DNA of 64,000 nt from Neurospora intermedia (lineage: Eukaryota > Ascomycota > Sordariomycetes > Sordariales > Sordariaceae): contig BTPP01000009.1 in assembly GCA_037102815.1 (NCBI GenBank), forward strand, positions 248,001 to 312,000, read 5' to 3'. A model generated the notes under the pieces. That model had not been told where the DNA came from, did no database searches, and saw only the letters and a list, made by a program, of their open reading frames with translations. Each line of letters begins with the position of its first letter. Positions within the stretch are counted from its first letter, which is position 1. This document shows, piece after piece, positions 21,835 through 31,461 of this stretch. The position numbers were made by a program, and so were the translations under genes.

Positions 21835-24800
21835 TTACTGAGCCTCACCCTCCACAGCCTCCGCAACCTGATCCCACCACACTCCATGCGCCCCTCTATC
21901 CACCTCCCCGACCCTCCCAAGCATCTCCACCAAATCCCTCACCTTATCCACAAACTCTGCTAGACCCAAACCCGCCAGCTTCTCTCCAGCGGTACTAGTA
22001 GCCTTGACATTTTCCGAAGCCGACGCGCTAGCCGCCAGTCTTTGCAAAACATAGGCCCTCAACCTGCTCAGCAGCAGACGAAGGACGGGATCGCTAGGTT
22101 CACGGTTTTCGGCCGTGATGGAAGCGGCCGAGAGGACGAGCTTGGTGACAAAGGCACGCAGGTGAACCTTGGTAGCAGCGGGCATGGACCGGCCGGCTTC
22201 GAGAGCGGTGAGGATTCCGTCGACTGTTTGATCGGTAGGGACGGGGTCCGAGGATGATTCGCTCCGCTCGAGGACAGCCAAGATGCGCTGGGATTCCGTT
22301 CGCCAGGGCCCACGGACGTCGCGCTTGAGCAGGTTTTTGCATTGGAGGAGGATGGCACCTGTGGTGATGATCCTCTTGGTAACGCGGCCCGCTTCCACGA
22401 CACGCTTGTGATCGAGCCGCAGCATTTCGGGCATCTCGTCAATGCTGAGTGGATGCGGCTGGGTGAAGAGGTCCACGAGCATTTGATTGTAGATCTTGTT
22501 GGCAGTGGGACGAGAACGAGGAATGTCAACACCTTCGGGGTCGCGGCGGGTAGCTTCACCCATCAGCTTCACACGTGCGGCGCGCCAAGCGGCTTTGGCA
22601 GCCGAGAGATCGTAGCGTCCGGCTTCGATATCGGCGGCAAAGGCTTTGGCTTCGTACGAGGGCGCTTGCTCAATCAGTTGGGGCGCGGCTTGTTGAAGTA
22701 GGTAGTTGGCATAGTCACTAAGCATGACATCGATAAAGGCATTCAATGCCTCGAGACGGTCAACATACGTGCCTTGAACGAGCTTTTCTTCGGCAAGAAC
22801 CTTGACTTCGTCGTCGCGGACAGGCGCACAGAGCTTGGGCAGGAGTGTTCCCATGGTTTGGAACAGTTTCTCGTACGAGAAGCTGCCCATAGCGAACTGG
22901 CGCTGGGCCATTTCCGTATCAAGAAGCTCGCCGATCAGCGTGTGCATGGGATTGCCAGGTCTGACAAGTCTCTGGAGCTTCTCGCGGATCATATCGGCAA
23001 CCCGTAGCAGAAGCATAAAGTGTACTTCTTGGTTGTCCGCCTGCATCGTTGCCCGCATCTCTTGAAAGAGGGGTGCGAGCAGATGGGCTTGTTGCTCGTG
23101 GTATTCGCTGGGCTCGGTGCGGAAGTCCCTATTGATGGCCAGCTCGTGCACAACCACCCTGTTTTCTGGCAAGAGGCTCTTGGTGTGTGGCAGCACGACG
23201 CTGATCTTGAAGGTCTCGCCCTGTCTGGCCGGAGTGGAGGGGGGCGTGGGAGTCTGGGTCTGTTGACCCTGGCTGCTGCCGTCACCGAGGACGCCCATGC
23301 CTGTCTCCGATTCTGACTGCTCTGCCACACGGGGCTTCAAATCACCGCGAGGCTTCTTGACTCTAGCCTTGCGGGCCGCCCTGACGGCTTCAGTTACCAG
23401 CTGCTTGCCACGGACGGGTCCGGCGAGTTTCTTGATGCGAACCAACAGTAGCAGCTGGTTTTCTCGGATACTTTCTCTGTACACCTGGTCAACGGACCCG
23501 TCTGTACTGTCCTTAACGGACTCCCAAATAGCGTCCAGCTCGACAAACTGCATCACCATGAGCTCAACCAGAGAGCTGGAATCACGGGCCTTCCAGGCAA
23601 TGAAAGCATTGTAAAAGGTAGCGTACACCTCGGGGAACGACTCCAAAAGGGCCGGTGGCGGACTGTAGTTATTAAACGCGGTCAGTCGGCCTAGAATGTT
23701 CTCAAACGAGATTAGTAGGTCACCAGCCTTGCCAACGAGTTCCTGCAACTGAGGGTTAGCCAGATCATCACGAGGGATTGGTTTCGCCAGGGCGGACCCA
23801 ACCTGCTCTGGTTCTCCGGTACCCTCCTTATTGCTAAGCACTTGGGACGGGTGGCCGAGGATAAGGAAGGCGCTCAGAAACGAGCGGACAGCCGTCATCT
23901 CTTCCACCGACCCAGGCGCACCCTCGTTGAGCCCACAGATGCGGAGTACTCGAGAGGTGGCCACCAATACGTTCTCCTGTGACAGCAAGCTGGTAACGGT
24001 ATCGAAGGACGTCTCCCTAACAACGTCGATGGTGAGGCCTAGCGCGCTGAACTCGGCTACGGCCCGTTTGCGACTCATGGACCTCCACCACCACTGAATT
24101 CTACTGGCGGCGGCCTCGGGCCTCATGGGGCTTGACTCGCGCTCCTTGACTTCCTTGACCTCGGGCATGACCTCGACCAAGGTGGGTTTCCTTGTGACAA
24201 GGCTCTGACCGCGCTCCCTGCACTTGACCTTGGCAGCGTTGCGGTTACGGAGTTCTTCCCTTCTCCTCTCGGCTTCGGCCAGACGTTCTTCCATCTGCAT
24301 CTTGAGTTTCTTGTTTTCCTGCTCGCGCTTCTCCTTCATGGTCTCGGCGATCTGCTTGGCCCTCTTGACCTCCTCGGCACAGGCGGCGGCGATCTCGGCT
24401 AGGTTGCGTTCGCGAGCCATGGCAGCCGCAATGGCTCTCTCTTCGCTTTGTGTGATATCCTTGACGGTAGCTTTGGCCTTGGCGGCTCGGATGCGGACTT
24501 TCTCGGCATGGGCGGCACGGTCGGCCAGACGAGCCTTTCGGTCTTCGAGGATGGAGGCGCGGCGCAAGTGTTGGGCGACATACTTGCTCTGGGGACCAAC
24601 GTCGCGACCACAGCCATGAGAAGAGCGGGAATGGGCGGACGAGAAGCTGTTGCGACGCGACGAAGCTGCACTGTCTTTGCGGCGGGTCTGGTTGGTGGGC
24701 CGGATGAAGAGGCGGGCGGCAATGTGCGGGGGTGGTGTAACGGTAGCGGGATCAACGTTGACGTCGGCGTCGGCCTGCTGGCTTACTATTTGCTCTTCAG

Positions 24801-24912
24801 GAGGCGGGAGAGAAAGATCGGTGGTGGGATCGGGGGTAGTTGGCGATGGGGATCCGACTGATTCTTCAAGGTTCCGAGCGGGTTCGGTCAAGCTATCCGA
24901 CGGTCGTCGCAT
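21835..24912 (-). CDS. TCP11/Sok1-family protein with IQ motif
   Basis: Single 1025-residue frame from ATG 24912, no intron needed. Order: disordered Pro/Ser-rich N-terminus, an Arg/Ser stretch near 80-95, a long Ala/Glu/Lys/Arg coiled coil from about 110 to 235, an IQ-type calmodulin-binding motif (RIQWWWRSMSRKR: Ile-Gln, Arg at +4 from Gln, Lys at +9), then the large helical T-complex protein 11 domain to the C-terminus. In yeast Sok1 was found as a multicopy suppressor of PKA loss; fungal members are usually described as cAMP/PKA-linked. Calmodulin binding is predicted only from the motif. Length is within the range of filamentous-fungal homologues. The leader upstream holds GTT and other simple repeats. 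Confidence 0.88.
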   Translation of the reverse strand: MRRPSDSLTEPARNLEESVGSPSPTTPDPTTDLSLPPPEEQIVSQQADADVNVDPATVTPPPHIAARLFIRPTNQTRRKDSAASSRRNSFSSAHSRSSHGCGRDVGPQSKYVAQHLRRASILEDRKARLADRAAHAEKVRIRAAKAKATVKDITQSEERAIAAAMARERNLAEIAAACAEEVKRAKQIAETMKEKREQENKKLKMQMEERLAEAERRREELRNRNAAKVKCRERGQSLVTRKPTLVEVMPEVKEVKERESSPMRPEAAASRIQWWWRSMSRKRAVAEFSALGLTIDVVRETSFDTVTSLLSQENVLVATSRVLRICGLNEGAPGSVEEMTAVRSFLSAFLILGHPSQVLSNKEGTGEPEQVGSALAKPIPRDDLANPQLQELVGKAGDLLISFENILGRLTAFNNYSPPPALLESFPEVYATFYNAFIAWKARDSSSLVELMVMQFVELDAIWESVKDSTDGSVDQVYRESIRENQLLLLVRIKKLAGPVRGKQLVTEAVRAARKARVKKPRGDLKPRVAEQSESETGMGVLGDGSSQGQQTQTPTPPSTPARQGETFKISVVLPHTKSLLPENRVVVHELAINRDFRTEPSEYHEQQAHLLAPLFQEMRATMQADNQEVHFMLLLRVADMIREKLQRLVRPGNPMHTLIGELLDTEMAQRQFAMGSFSYEKLFQTMGTLLPKLCAPVRDDEVKVLAEEKLVQGTYVDRLEALNAFIDVMLSDYANYLLQQAAPQLIEQAPSYEAKAFAADIEAGRYDLSAAKAAWRAARVKLMGEATRRDPEGVDIPRSRPTANKIYNQMLVDLFTQPHPLSIDEMPEMLRLDHKRVVEAGRVTKRIITTGAILLQCKNLLKRDVRGPWRTESQRILAVLERSESSSDPVPTDQTVDGILTALEAGRSMPAATKVHLRAFVTKLVLSAASITAENREPSDPVLRLLLSRLRAYVLQRLAASASASENVKATSTAGEKLAGLGLAEFVDKVRDLVEMLGRVGEVDRGAHGVWWDQVAEAVEGEAQ

Positions 24913-27900
24913 TGTGGATCCGTGTTGTCGAGAGTATCAGAAATCAACGGGATTTCTGGTACTGGTATGGGTGACAAAGTAAGTGATTGGCGTGAGATTT
25001 TGTGATTATCCGGGTAATTGTATGGTGTTTTGAAGATGGACTGGACTGGAGATTGCGTAATGAAGCGATAAGATAACGAGGTAAACTCGGCAAGCGGTGC
25101 TGGTCTGGGCGGTGACAAGAGGGGACGTTGGGGAAATCGCTCGTAATGCTGGACTCGGCAACAGCTTGTGGATTTAAATTGACGATGCTTGGCTGGAGAA
25201 TGTGATGATGGTGATTATTATAATATGGGTCGAGGATAGAAGTGGTGTTGGTGTTGTTGTTGTTGTTGTTGTGGTTGTTAAAGTTGAAGAATGAAAAGCC
25301 GGAGTGGATGGAAGGAAAACGAATGGGTTGGATGCGGTTTGAGGGCTTCTCGTCCGATGACAAAGACGATTTGATTACGCACTAGATAGACCTAGAGACG
25401 AGAGAGAGAGAGCTAATCGGGGGGAGGGAGGGGTGGTTGATGAATGACGGCGGCGGGATGGTCGGGTGGCAAGCAAGTAAGCAATCATCAATCGTAAAGA
25501 TGATGAGATGAATGACTATGGTGGTAGTATGCTGCTTGTACCGTACAGCCTCTTGTGACGGACCTGGTAGCTGTTCGGTTGTGTTTCAGTCGTCGCCAGT
25601 GTCATCGGCTGCCGGATGCAAAAGCGGCGCGGGCGGGCGAATGTCAAATCAATACAAAGAGGAAACTACCTAACGAATGCAAAGCCCGGACTGCAACTCC
25701 GCATTGGCGTCAGCTATTGCCTGCCGCTGTGACCTGCCCGAAGCACTCAGTCGCTTGCATCACTGCCCGCATTGCAACTGCCGGTGGCATTGTAGCGATA
25801 AACTCTAAACGGGTGGTCGGTGCGTCAAAGCTCGGCTTGGGCAAGAGCAAGATAGGGAGTCATCAAAGCTGGGTAGGATTTGCGCTGAAATATGTTAGCA
25901 GAATATCCTTTGCCCAGGTCCAGCTTTCGTTGGGGTACAGTTCCATTTCTGATCACTTGTACATGTCGAATTTCAGTTCACAAGTGGAAAGTTCCTTTCA
26001 AGTTCCATCGCATCCATCGACCCTGCCAGTCGGTAGCAGTTTTGTTACACAACAAGTGTGCAATCATGAGCGTGGTATTAAAGAGTACCTCTACTGTCAC
26101 GATATCCAAAACGCGCGTCTCGACAAAAGATCAACGGTAACCGGAGCCTGGTGTCTCAGGAAGGGCATGGCAGAGACCGGATCATATGATGCCGGCGACG
26201 ACCGCCCTCACATCCCTTCCTCGCTTCCCATCCGTCCGACTGGACCACTTTGATAGCCGGACAATCAACCTACACCTTTGGTCAAGGAGAAGCTGGTGTT
26301 TGAGTAATGGCCCCTATGTTGGAGCTACGAATGGTGAGGATGTGAGCGTCCAGTGGAGGTGAAGCAGGGCAGCAAAAGACTAGCCAGGAACCCATACCCA
26401 GCAGCCTTTGGGTGAGCGGTGTGAGGGATCTCGTGGAATTGCCCTGGGTAGCAAGGCCAGTATATATCTGTGTCTCTTTTCCGCCTTTGCCGGCAACATC
26501 ATGAAGTTTACAGTCCGGGCAACTTTGACAGCAGTGAGGGTAGGTAAGTATGTTTACTACCCCTATTTTACCTGTTTTTTTAGCGCTCCTTAGCTGCCGT
26601 GCTTCCGGGCGCCCAGAGCCGCCCACAGCCGCCGCCCAGTCCGTAAACTCGGGGTTTTCAAACCGAAACTGAACTAAAGATTTGGCCCACAATTTTCTTT
26701 TGTGGGAGTTGACACAGACCTCGTCTGTTCTTCTCAAGACATGTCTTTCGGCCAAGCGTACTCTGGGCTTAAAATGCAGAGAGTCACTGAATCGCGCTCG
26801 TTTGGGCCATCTGAGTTGCCAACAGCAGTTTCTCGGGAGTCTTTGAACGAAGGATATGAAAAGGGAAGAGTACAGGTACAAACGGAAAGTTTGACGCATT
26901 GCCAAGTGATGAGAGGCCTTGGGAGATATACCAAAATAAATGCTTCAAGTGGGGAATTTGGACTTTCGACTTGGATGCCTCTACTACGCAAGCGGAGCTA
27001 TGCTCAACATCATGTGCTGTCATGCCGTGCCATGCCGTCAGTCGGGAAGATGCCATTTCCCTTTATCTTGGCATCGTCGTTTTCATTCCGAGACATTTGC
27101 CAGCACCGAAAGCCAAGGCCTTGGGTTTGCCATGTGTTACCTAAGACCCCGACAAAATCCACGACGCAAGCAAGAAGGGGGCTTGGCGAAGCAGTCAGCA
27201 GGCAGCGGGCGGGCAGACTGTCATTGTTTACCTAGAGGTATCCTTCCATTTTTCACGATAGTTTTCGTGTCGAGTTTTTGGAGTTGACATCGGATGGCAC
27301 TCTGACTTCGACTCATGGATATCATTCAATACAACTGTCAACGTCACAGCACCCATCGATCTTAGTGTACCTATCTGAAAGGCACAGCATCCGTATCGGC
27401 ATCCCGTCGGCATCTCTCATCTCTTGTGCAAACGAATCACAGCCCCCAAACCCAAAGCCGGAGAAACAAGAGGGCGAACATCATCTGCCCAGCATAATAC
27501 CTAACGCCCAGCACACACGCAGGCTGTGGCCAAGAAAGCAACCCTTTACCGCCAAGGAGGCTCGATTGATGGTTGGCAGTCCGCCAAGATCACCGCCAAG
27601 GATGCATCAAGGGTGAGCCAAGCAGCTCCGGCGATCTGCCAAAGGGGGGAAGGAACAGAGCGAAACAGAGGGGGCCCGTCGTCATTTCCACTTCAGAAAG
27701 CCAAGCAACTTGGGTGGAAGTGAAGGGTGAAAAAATAAAGAAGAAAAAAAAAATAACCCAGACAGATGGAGCCCTCGCTCTGTCTGTCCTCTGACCTTAC
27801 CTACCTACCTAATGAGCGGGGGGCTTCCATTTCCACCCATGTTTCCATCGCTGCGGTCTGTTCTCCATATGAATGCCGCGTGTTCTGCATGAACAGAGCG

Positions 27901-29013
27901 AGAGCACCCACCTGAACCTCTAGGCGTTTTCTGGGCAGCTGTATCTGATACCTCTACTCTGCTACAGTAGCCTGGGCTGTCCAGTCATCAGGCGTGTTAG
28001 GTTGCGGCACGCATTGTTAGCTCGGTCGTTGCCCGCCTGCTGGGCTTGTTCCAGTAAGTCAGTCCCGTCGTTTGCTTTTTTTCGTTATTTCCTTGTCCTT
28101 CGTTGTTTGTCTTCCGCCCATTTCTTGGGACGGTCTTGGGCGGTCTTGGGCTTTGGGCATGGCAAGCCATGGCAATCCATGGCAAACGGAAAAGGTCGGT
28201 GGCAGCATTGGCAACAAATATCGGGCACCTGGTTCAAAAAGGCGGACTGCCCGGCGCCCGCTTCTTCTTTCTAAACTTTCTTTTCCGTGTCGGTTCAAGT
28301 TCTGTCTGACATTTTATGGGGTCCATGATCAGAGTCGCTTTCCGGATTCCCAAAGTTTAGTTGTTGATCTCCAGTCCCCCTTTTAGTTGTATCCAACCTA
28401 CCCATCCTGCAACAACGCTTCCTTGAATACAACATCGACATAACAACAACGCAACATCACACATTAACGACATAACGACAATCAACTTCGAGCTTTGCGC
28501 ACACTGCATTTCTACATTTCTGCATTGGGTATTTGGGGACTTGGGCATAGGCAAGGGAAACACACCGCTACCGACAAGGAAATCGAAGCAAAACAGGAAA
28601 GAGGATCCGAATTAATCTCAGCTATAATTTGGAGGAGTCTGTCACCCACATCCGATTTGGCTTTTCTCGCAAGGGAACGGCACATTTGAGCATAGGGAAA
28701 TCGGACAACAAAAAAGTCGGAACTAGCACCGAACCACCTCCAATCCCCCGCAGCACACCATCCAAAGCCGGTGTCGGTTGCCCGTGTCGACATTGACGTC
28801 AGACGTCGGACGGGACCTGGACCTGGCACTGCCCGGGCCCGCCGTCGCCGTCGCACCGTCTCGACCTCCTTAACCTCATCCGGTTCGGCACCGCTTCGGG
28901 GTCCACTTTCATCTCGGACATTTTTGACCAATCACACGCACGCATCCATCAACCCGGCACTTTGACCACTTTCACATCACCACATCGACAGGCATCCATC
29001 GACAGTTGGGAAA
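24913..29013. other. Long intergenic region between divergent genes
   Basis: About 4.1 kb separating the divergently transcribed TCP11 and four-pass membrane protein genes. No frame here has both an ATG start and protein-like composition with splice support. Simple repeats are present: GTT units near 25245-25280, GA units near 25400 and TACC units near 27798. The left 400 bases look like leader and promoter of the TCP11 gene, and the right 500 bases like the leader of the membrane-protein gene. Non-coding transcripts cannot be excluded. Confidence 0.5.
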
Positions 29014-30436
29014 ATGGAAACGAGGATATCACAGGATAGGGCTGGGAGTAGGGATGTGGAGGAAGGGTTTGAGCAACAGTACCACAGCCAGACACACACA
29101 ACGACAACACCAACAACGACAACGAATCCAAGTAAACAAAGGCAAAGGTCGTCGTCATCATTATCATCACTTAGAGCAAAGCTATTCACGGCGCGGTCAA
29201 TATTGGGCGTGCTATCAATGATACTGGCGGTAGCCATCCTTGGAGTTGTCGGTTATATGGTGGGCAGGTATGGGGATCAAGGGTTCGCGCACGTTAGTTT
29301 TGTGTTTGTCGGGATTACGGTACGCCTTTTTCTTTTATTCTTTCTCCATCTTCCGTCCTTGGTTTACGTTTCCGCATCACTTCCTCGTCAAGGTCTTGGC
29401 CTTTCATGACCATCATGGTGGTGGTGGTGCAACAGCTTGGCCCTGCTGGTTGATCAACACCCACCAGTTCGTCTCATCGCATCCATAACCCCAACCCTGA
29501 TCTTCCATCTCTGTCCTATTCCGACCTTCGAATTCCTACCATCGTCACCATAACTTCATGTTCCCACCCTCTTATCACTTTGTATCCCCCACGTCCCTTC
29601 TCCTCAGTCATCATACTAACCCTCCACCACAGGCATTCGCAACCCTAATCTGGCACTTCCTCGACCTCACCACCCTCTTCTGCTTCCGCGACCGCTTCCG
29701 TAGCTTCTACCCAGGCGCCTACGTGGGCGTGCACATCTGCATCTGCCTCGCTTGCATCGCCACCATGGGCTACGTCGGCATCTGGGTGAGCTCAGCCGAC
29801 GAAGAAATCGATCGCGATCTCGACCTTGAACCCGACGCCGTCGCCGTGCCACCTATCGTCGAAGCGCTGGCGACCAAGTACCACACGGCTGGACGCAAAC
29901 TGAAAGGGCGAAAGGGGAAGCTGTATTGCTTGGGGGTTGCTCTGCTAGTAATCACGGTCATGATGTTGTTGATCAACTTTGTGCTGTCGATTTTGGCGTG
30001 CAAGGAGGTGAGGAGGAAGGATGTGATAAGGGAGTCCGGGGGGAGGATGGACCCGGCTGATCCGGCGAGGTTCCGGATTCCCGGCAACTCTTCGGCGGCG
30101 GCCGGACGGAGAGCAGCTCGCGCTTCACAAGCAGCACGATCACGGGCGGTACATGTACCGGAGAATCAGTTCCCGGGCTATGTGGTAACAGTCAATGATG
30201 ATGTGCCTGTTTCACGACCGCCGCCAGCAGCCATGGCTGGGGCTTCTATGTCACCAAGGGGAGTTGATTTAGGCGTGGAGATCTCACCGAGCGGCCATGA
30301 GGATTGGAATCACATGCGGAGGGACAGGAGCGGAAGCCCGACGGATATCGATTTGACGCCGGTCAGTCCGGGGGGAAGTAGTGCGATGACGGAGGCATTC
30401 ACAGAAAAGGATAGTGGAATTGGGATTCCCAAGTAG
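29014..30436 (+). CDS. Four-pass integral membrane protein, function unknown
   Basis: Exons 29014-29319 and 29633-30436 give 369 residues. The 313-base intron (GTACGC...CTAAC...CACAG) is long for this window but keeps phase and joins FVFVGIT to AFATLIWHFLD, restoring a membrane helix. Four hydrophobic segments are visible: ILGVLSMILAVAILGVVGY, FVFVGITAFATLIWHFL, GVHICICLACIATMGYVGIWV and LGVALLVITVMMLLINFVLSIL. That arrangement is like MARVEL-type fungal proteins, though I see no diagnostic motif. The N-terminus is Thr/Ser-rich and the C-terminal 120 residues are hydrophilic with Ser-Pro sites, probably cytosolic. No signal peptide. Plasma membrane or endomembrane location is inferred. Confidence 0.83.
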
Positions 30437-30745
30437 GTACTACCTAGGTTGCGTGGTAATCGGATTGAAGGGTGATACTTTGTCGATACGATATTATGTT
30501 TGTGATGTCCTCCTATTTGCTTGATGGACGGTTGGTAACATGGAAGCGGAAACCGGTATCATTGGCGAACTCTCCTTCTCTTTCGCACGGCATGTTGATG
30601 CGAGATGGACGACGCTATATCGGATTCAAAATTGACAAAGATGTATTGCCAAGATTAGGTAAAACTCGGAACCGCACGTAACCGGCTTTCTAGGCGTGGG
30701 TGGTCATCCTGCCTCCCCTCCTAAGCAGACAAAGCTGGACAAGGA

Positions 30746-30771
30746 TACCTACCTCTACCTAGAGGTAGGTA
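30746..30771. repeat. Perfect 11-bp inverted repeat with 4-base loop
   Basis: TACCTACCTCT (30746-30756) is mirrored by AGAGGTAGGTA (30761-30771) around the loop ACCT. It lies about 310 bases past the stop codon of the membrane-protein gene. It could fold as a hairpin in RNA or bind a dimeric protein; it has the same AGGTA/TACCT core as the motif zone near 20 kb. Confidence 0.7.
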
Positions 30772-30869
30772 CCGGAAGTGGCTAACTATTGTCACCGCGA
30801 AACATTTGTCTTGCAAGAAGCAACGAACTCCAAGACTTATTTCCCCGCATGTTTCTCCGAATTTCACCG

Positions 30870-30893
30870 CCCCCCCCCCCCCCCCCCCCCCCC
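30870..30893. repeat. Poly-C homopolymer run
   Basis: 24 consecutive C on the plus strand. Long C/G homopolymers are rare and prone to length change and sequencing error. Confidence 0.85.
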
Positions 30894-31138
30894 TCATCGC
30901 TGCGACTGAATGACATGCTGCGAGACATTGATGACAGACAGTCCTGCGCAGTGCCTAGACGAGCCAAAAAAAAAAAAAGCGCAAATAGATAGATAGATAG
31001 ATAGATGGTGGGGGTTTTGCGAACAGTATCATACTTTCCCACTCGAAAAACCCACCAAAAAAACTGGCAAAAAAAAGGAGAAGTAAACAAACCAAGTGGT
31101 TATAAGCAGATGCGACCATAAAAATTCCGCAAAAAGTT

Positions 31139-31243
31139 TGGGACCTGGGAGGCTCGAACTCCCGACCTCAGGATTACTCTGGTATTTCACCAGATCATAG
31201 AAAGCTATGAGACCTGCGCGCTAGCCAACTGCGCCAAGGTCCC
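31139..31243 (-). tRNA. tRNA-Met (CAT), elongator type, with 31-base intron
   Basis: On the minus strand the acceptor stem GGGACCT pairs with AGGTCCC (7 of 7), followed by discriminator A. The D stem is GCGC/GCGC, the anticodon loop CTCATAA and the T arm GGGAG-TTCGAGC-CTCCC. The anticodon CAT, with an elongator-like anticodon stem, makes this tRNA-Met. The loop is interrupted after the base 3' of the anticodon by 31 bases (31175-31205), the standard site of nuclear tRNA introns removed by the tRNA splicing endonuclease. Without the intron the tRNA is 74 bases including the discriminator. Confidence 0.92.
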
Positions 31244-31461
31244 TGTGACCTTGCGGGTTGTTGACGATTTGGCTCACCAAATGTCTTGATATGCGTTACG
31301 GTAATTCAAGGAAAACGGATGCGATTTGTTTACTCGCCCCTTTTATGGCGTGGAACATGACGATACGACGGGAGCATTAAATGAAGAAATTGGCTGAATT
31401 CTTAAGAATGCATAAGATCAAGATTTTTTACACAAAGATACACACAAAAAGAAAAAGGACA

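Larger units (their letters stand above)
30437..31138. other. Intergenic with hairpin, poly-C run and GATA repeat
   Basis: No gene. Contains the perfect inverted repeat at 30746-30771, a 24-base C run at 30870-30893, an A run near 30967 and tandem GATA units near 30985-31007. Confidence 0.7.

Noticed and set aside
24944-25363. 139-codon frame upstream of the TCP11 gene, Asn/His-rich
   Set aside because: Starts at a non-ATG codon, and the Asn/His runs are translations of GTT/GAT simple repeats in the leader.
25555-26253. 232-codon plus-strand frame
   Set aside because: Non-ATG start, unordered composition and no domain; likely chance in G+C-rich intergenic DNA.
26282-26905. 207-codon minus-strand frame
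   Set aside because: No recognisable domain; an overlapping frame of similar length lies on the other strand; no splice signals in context.
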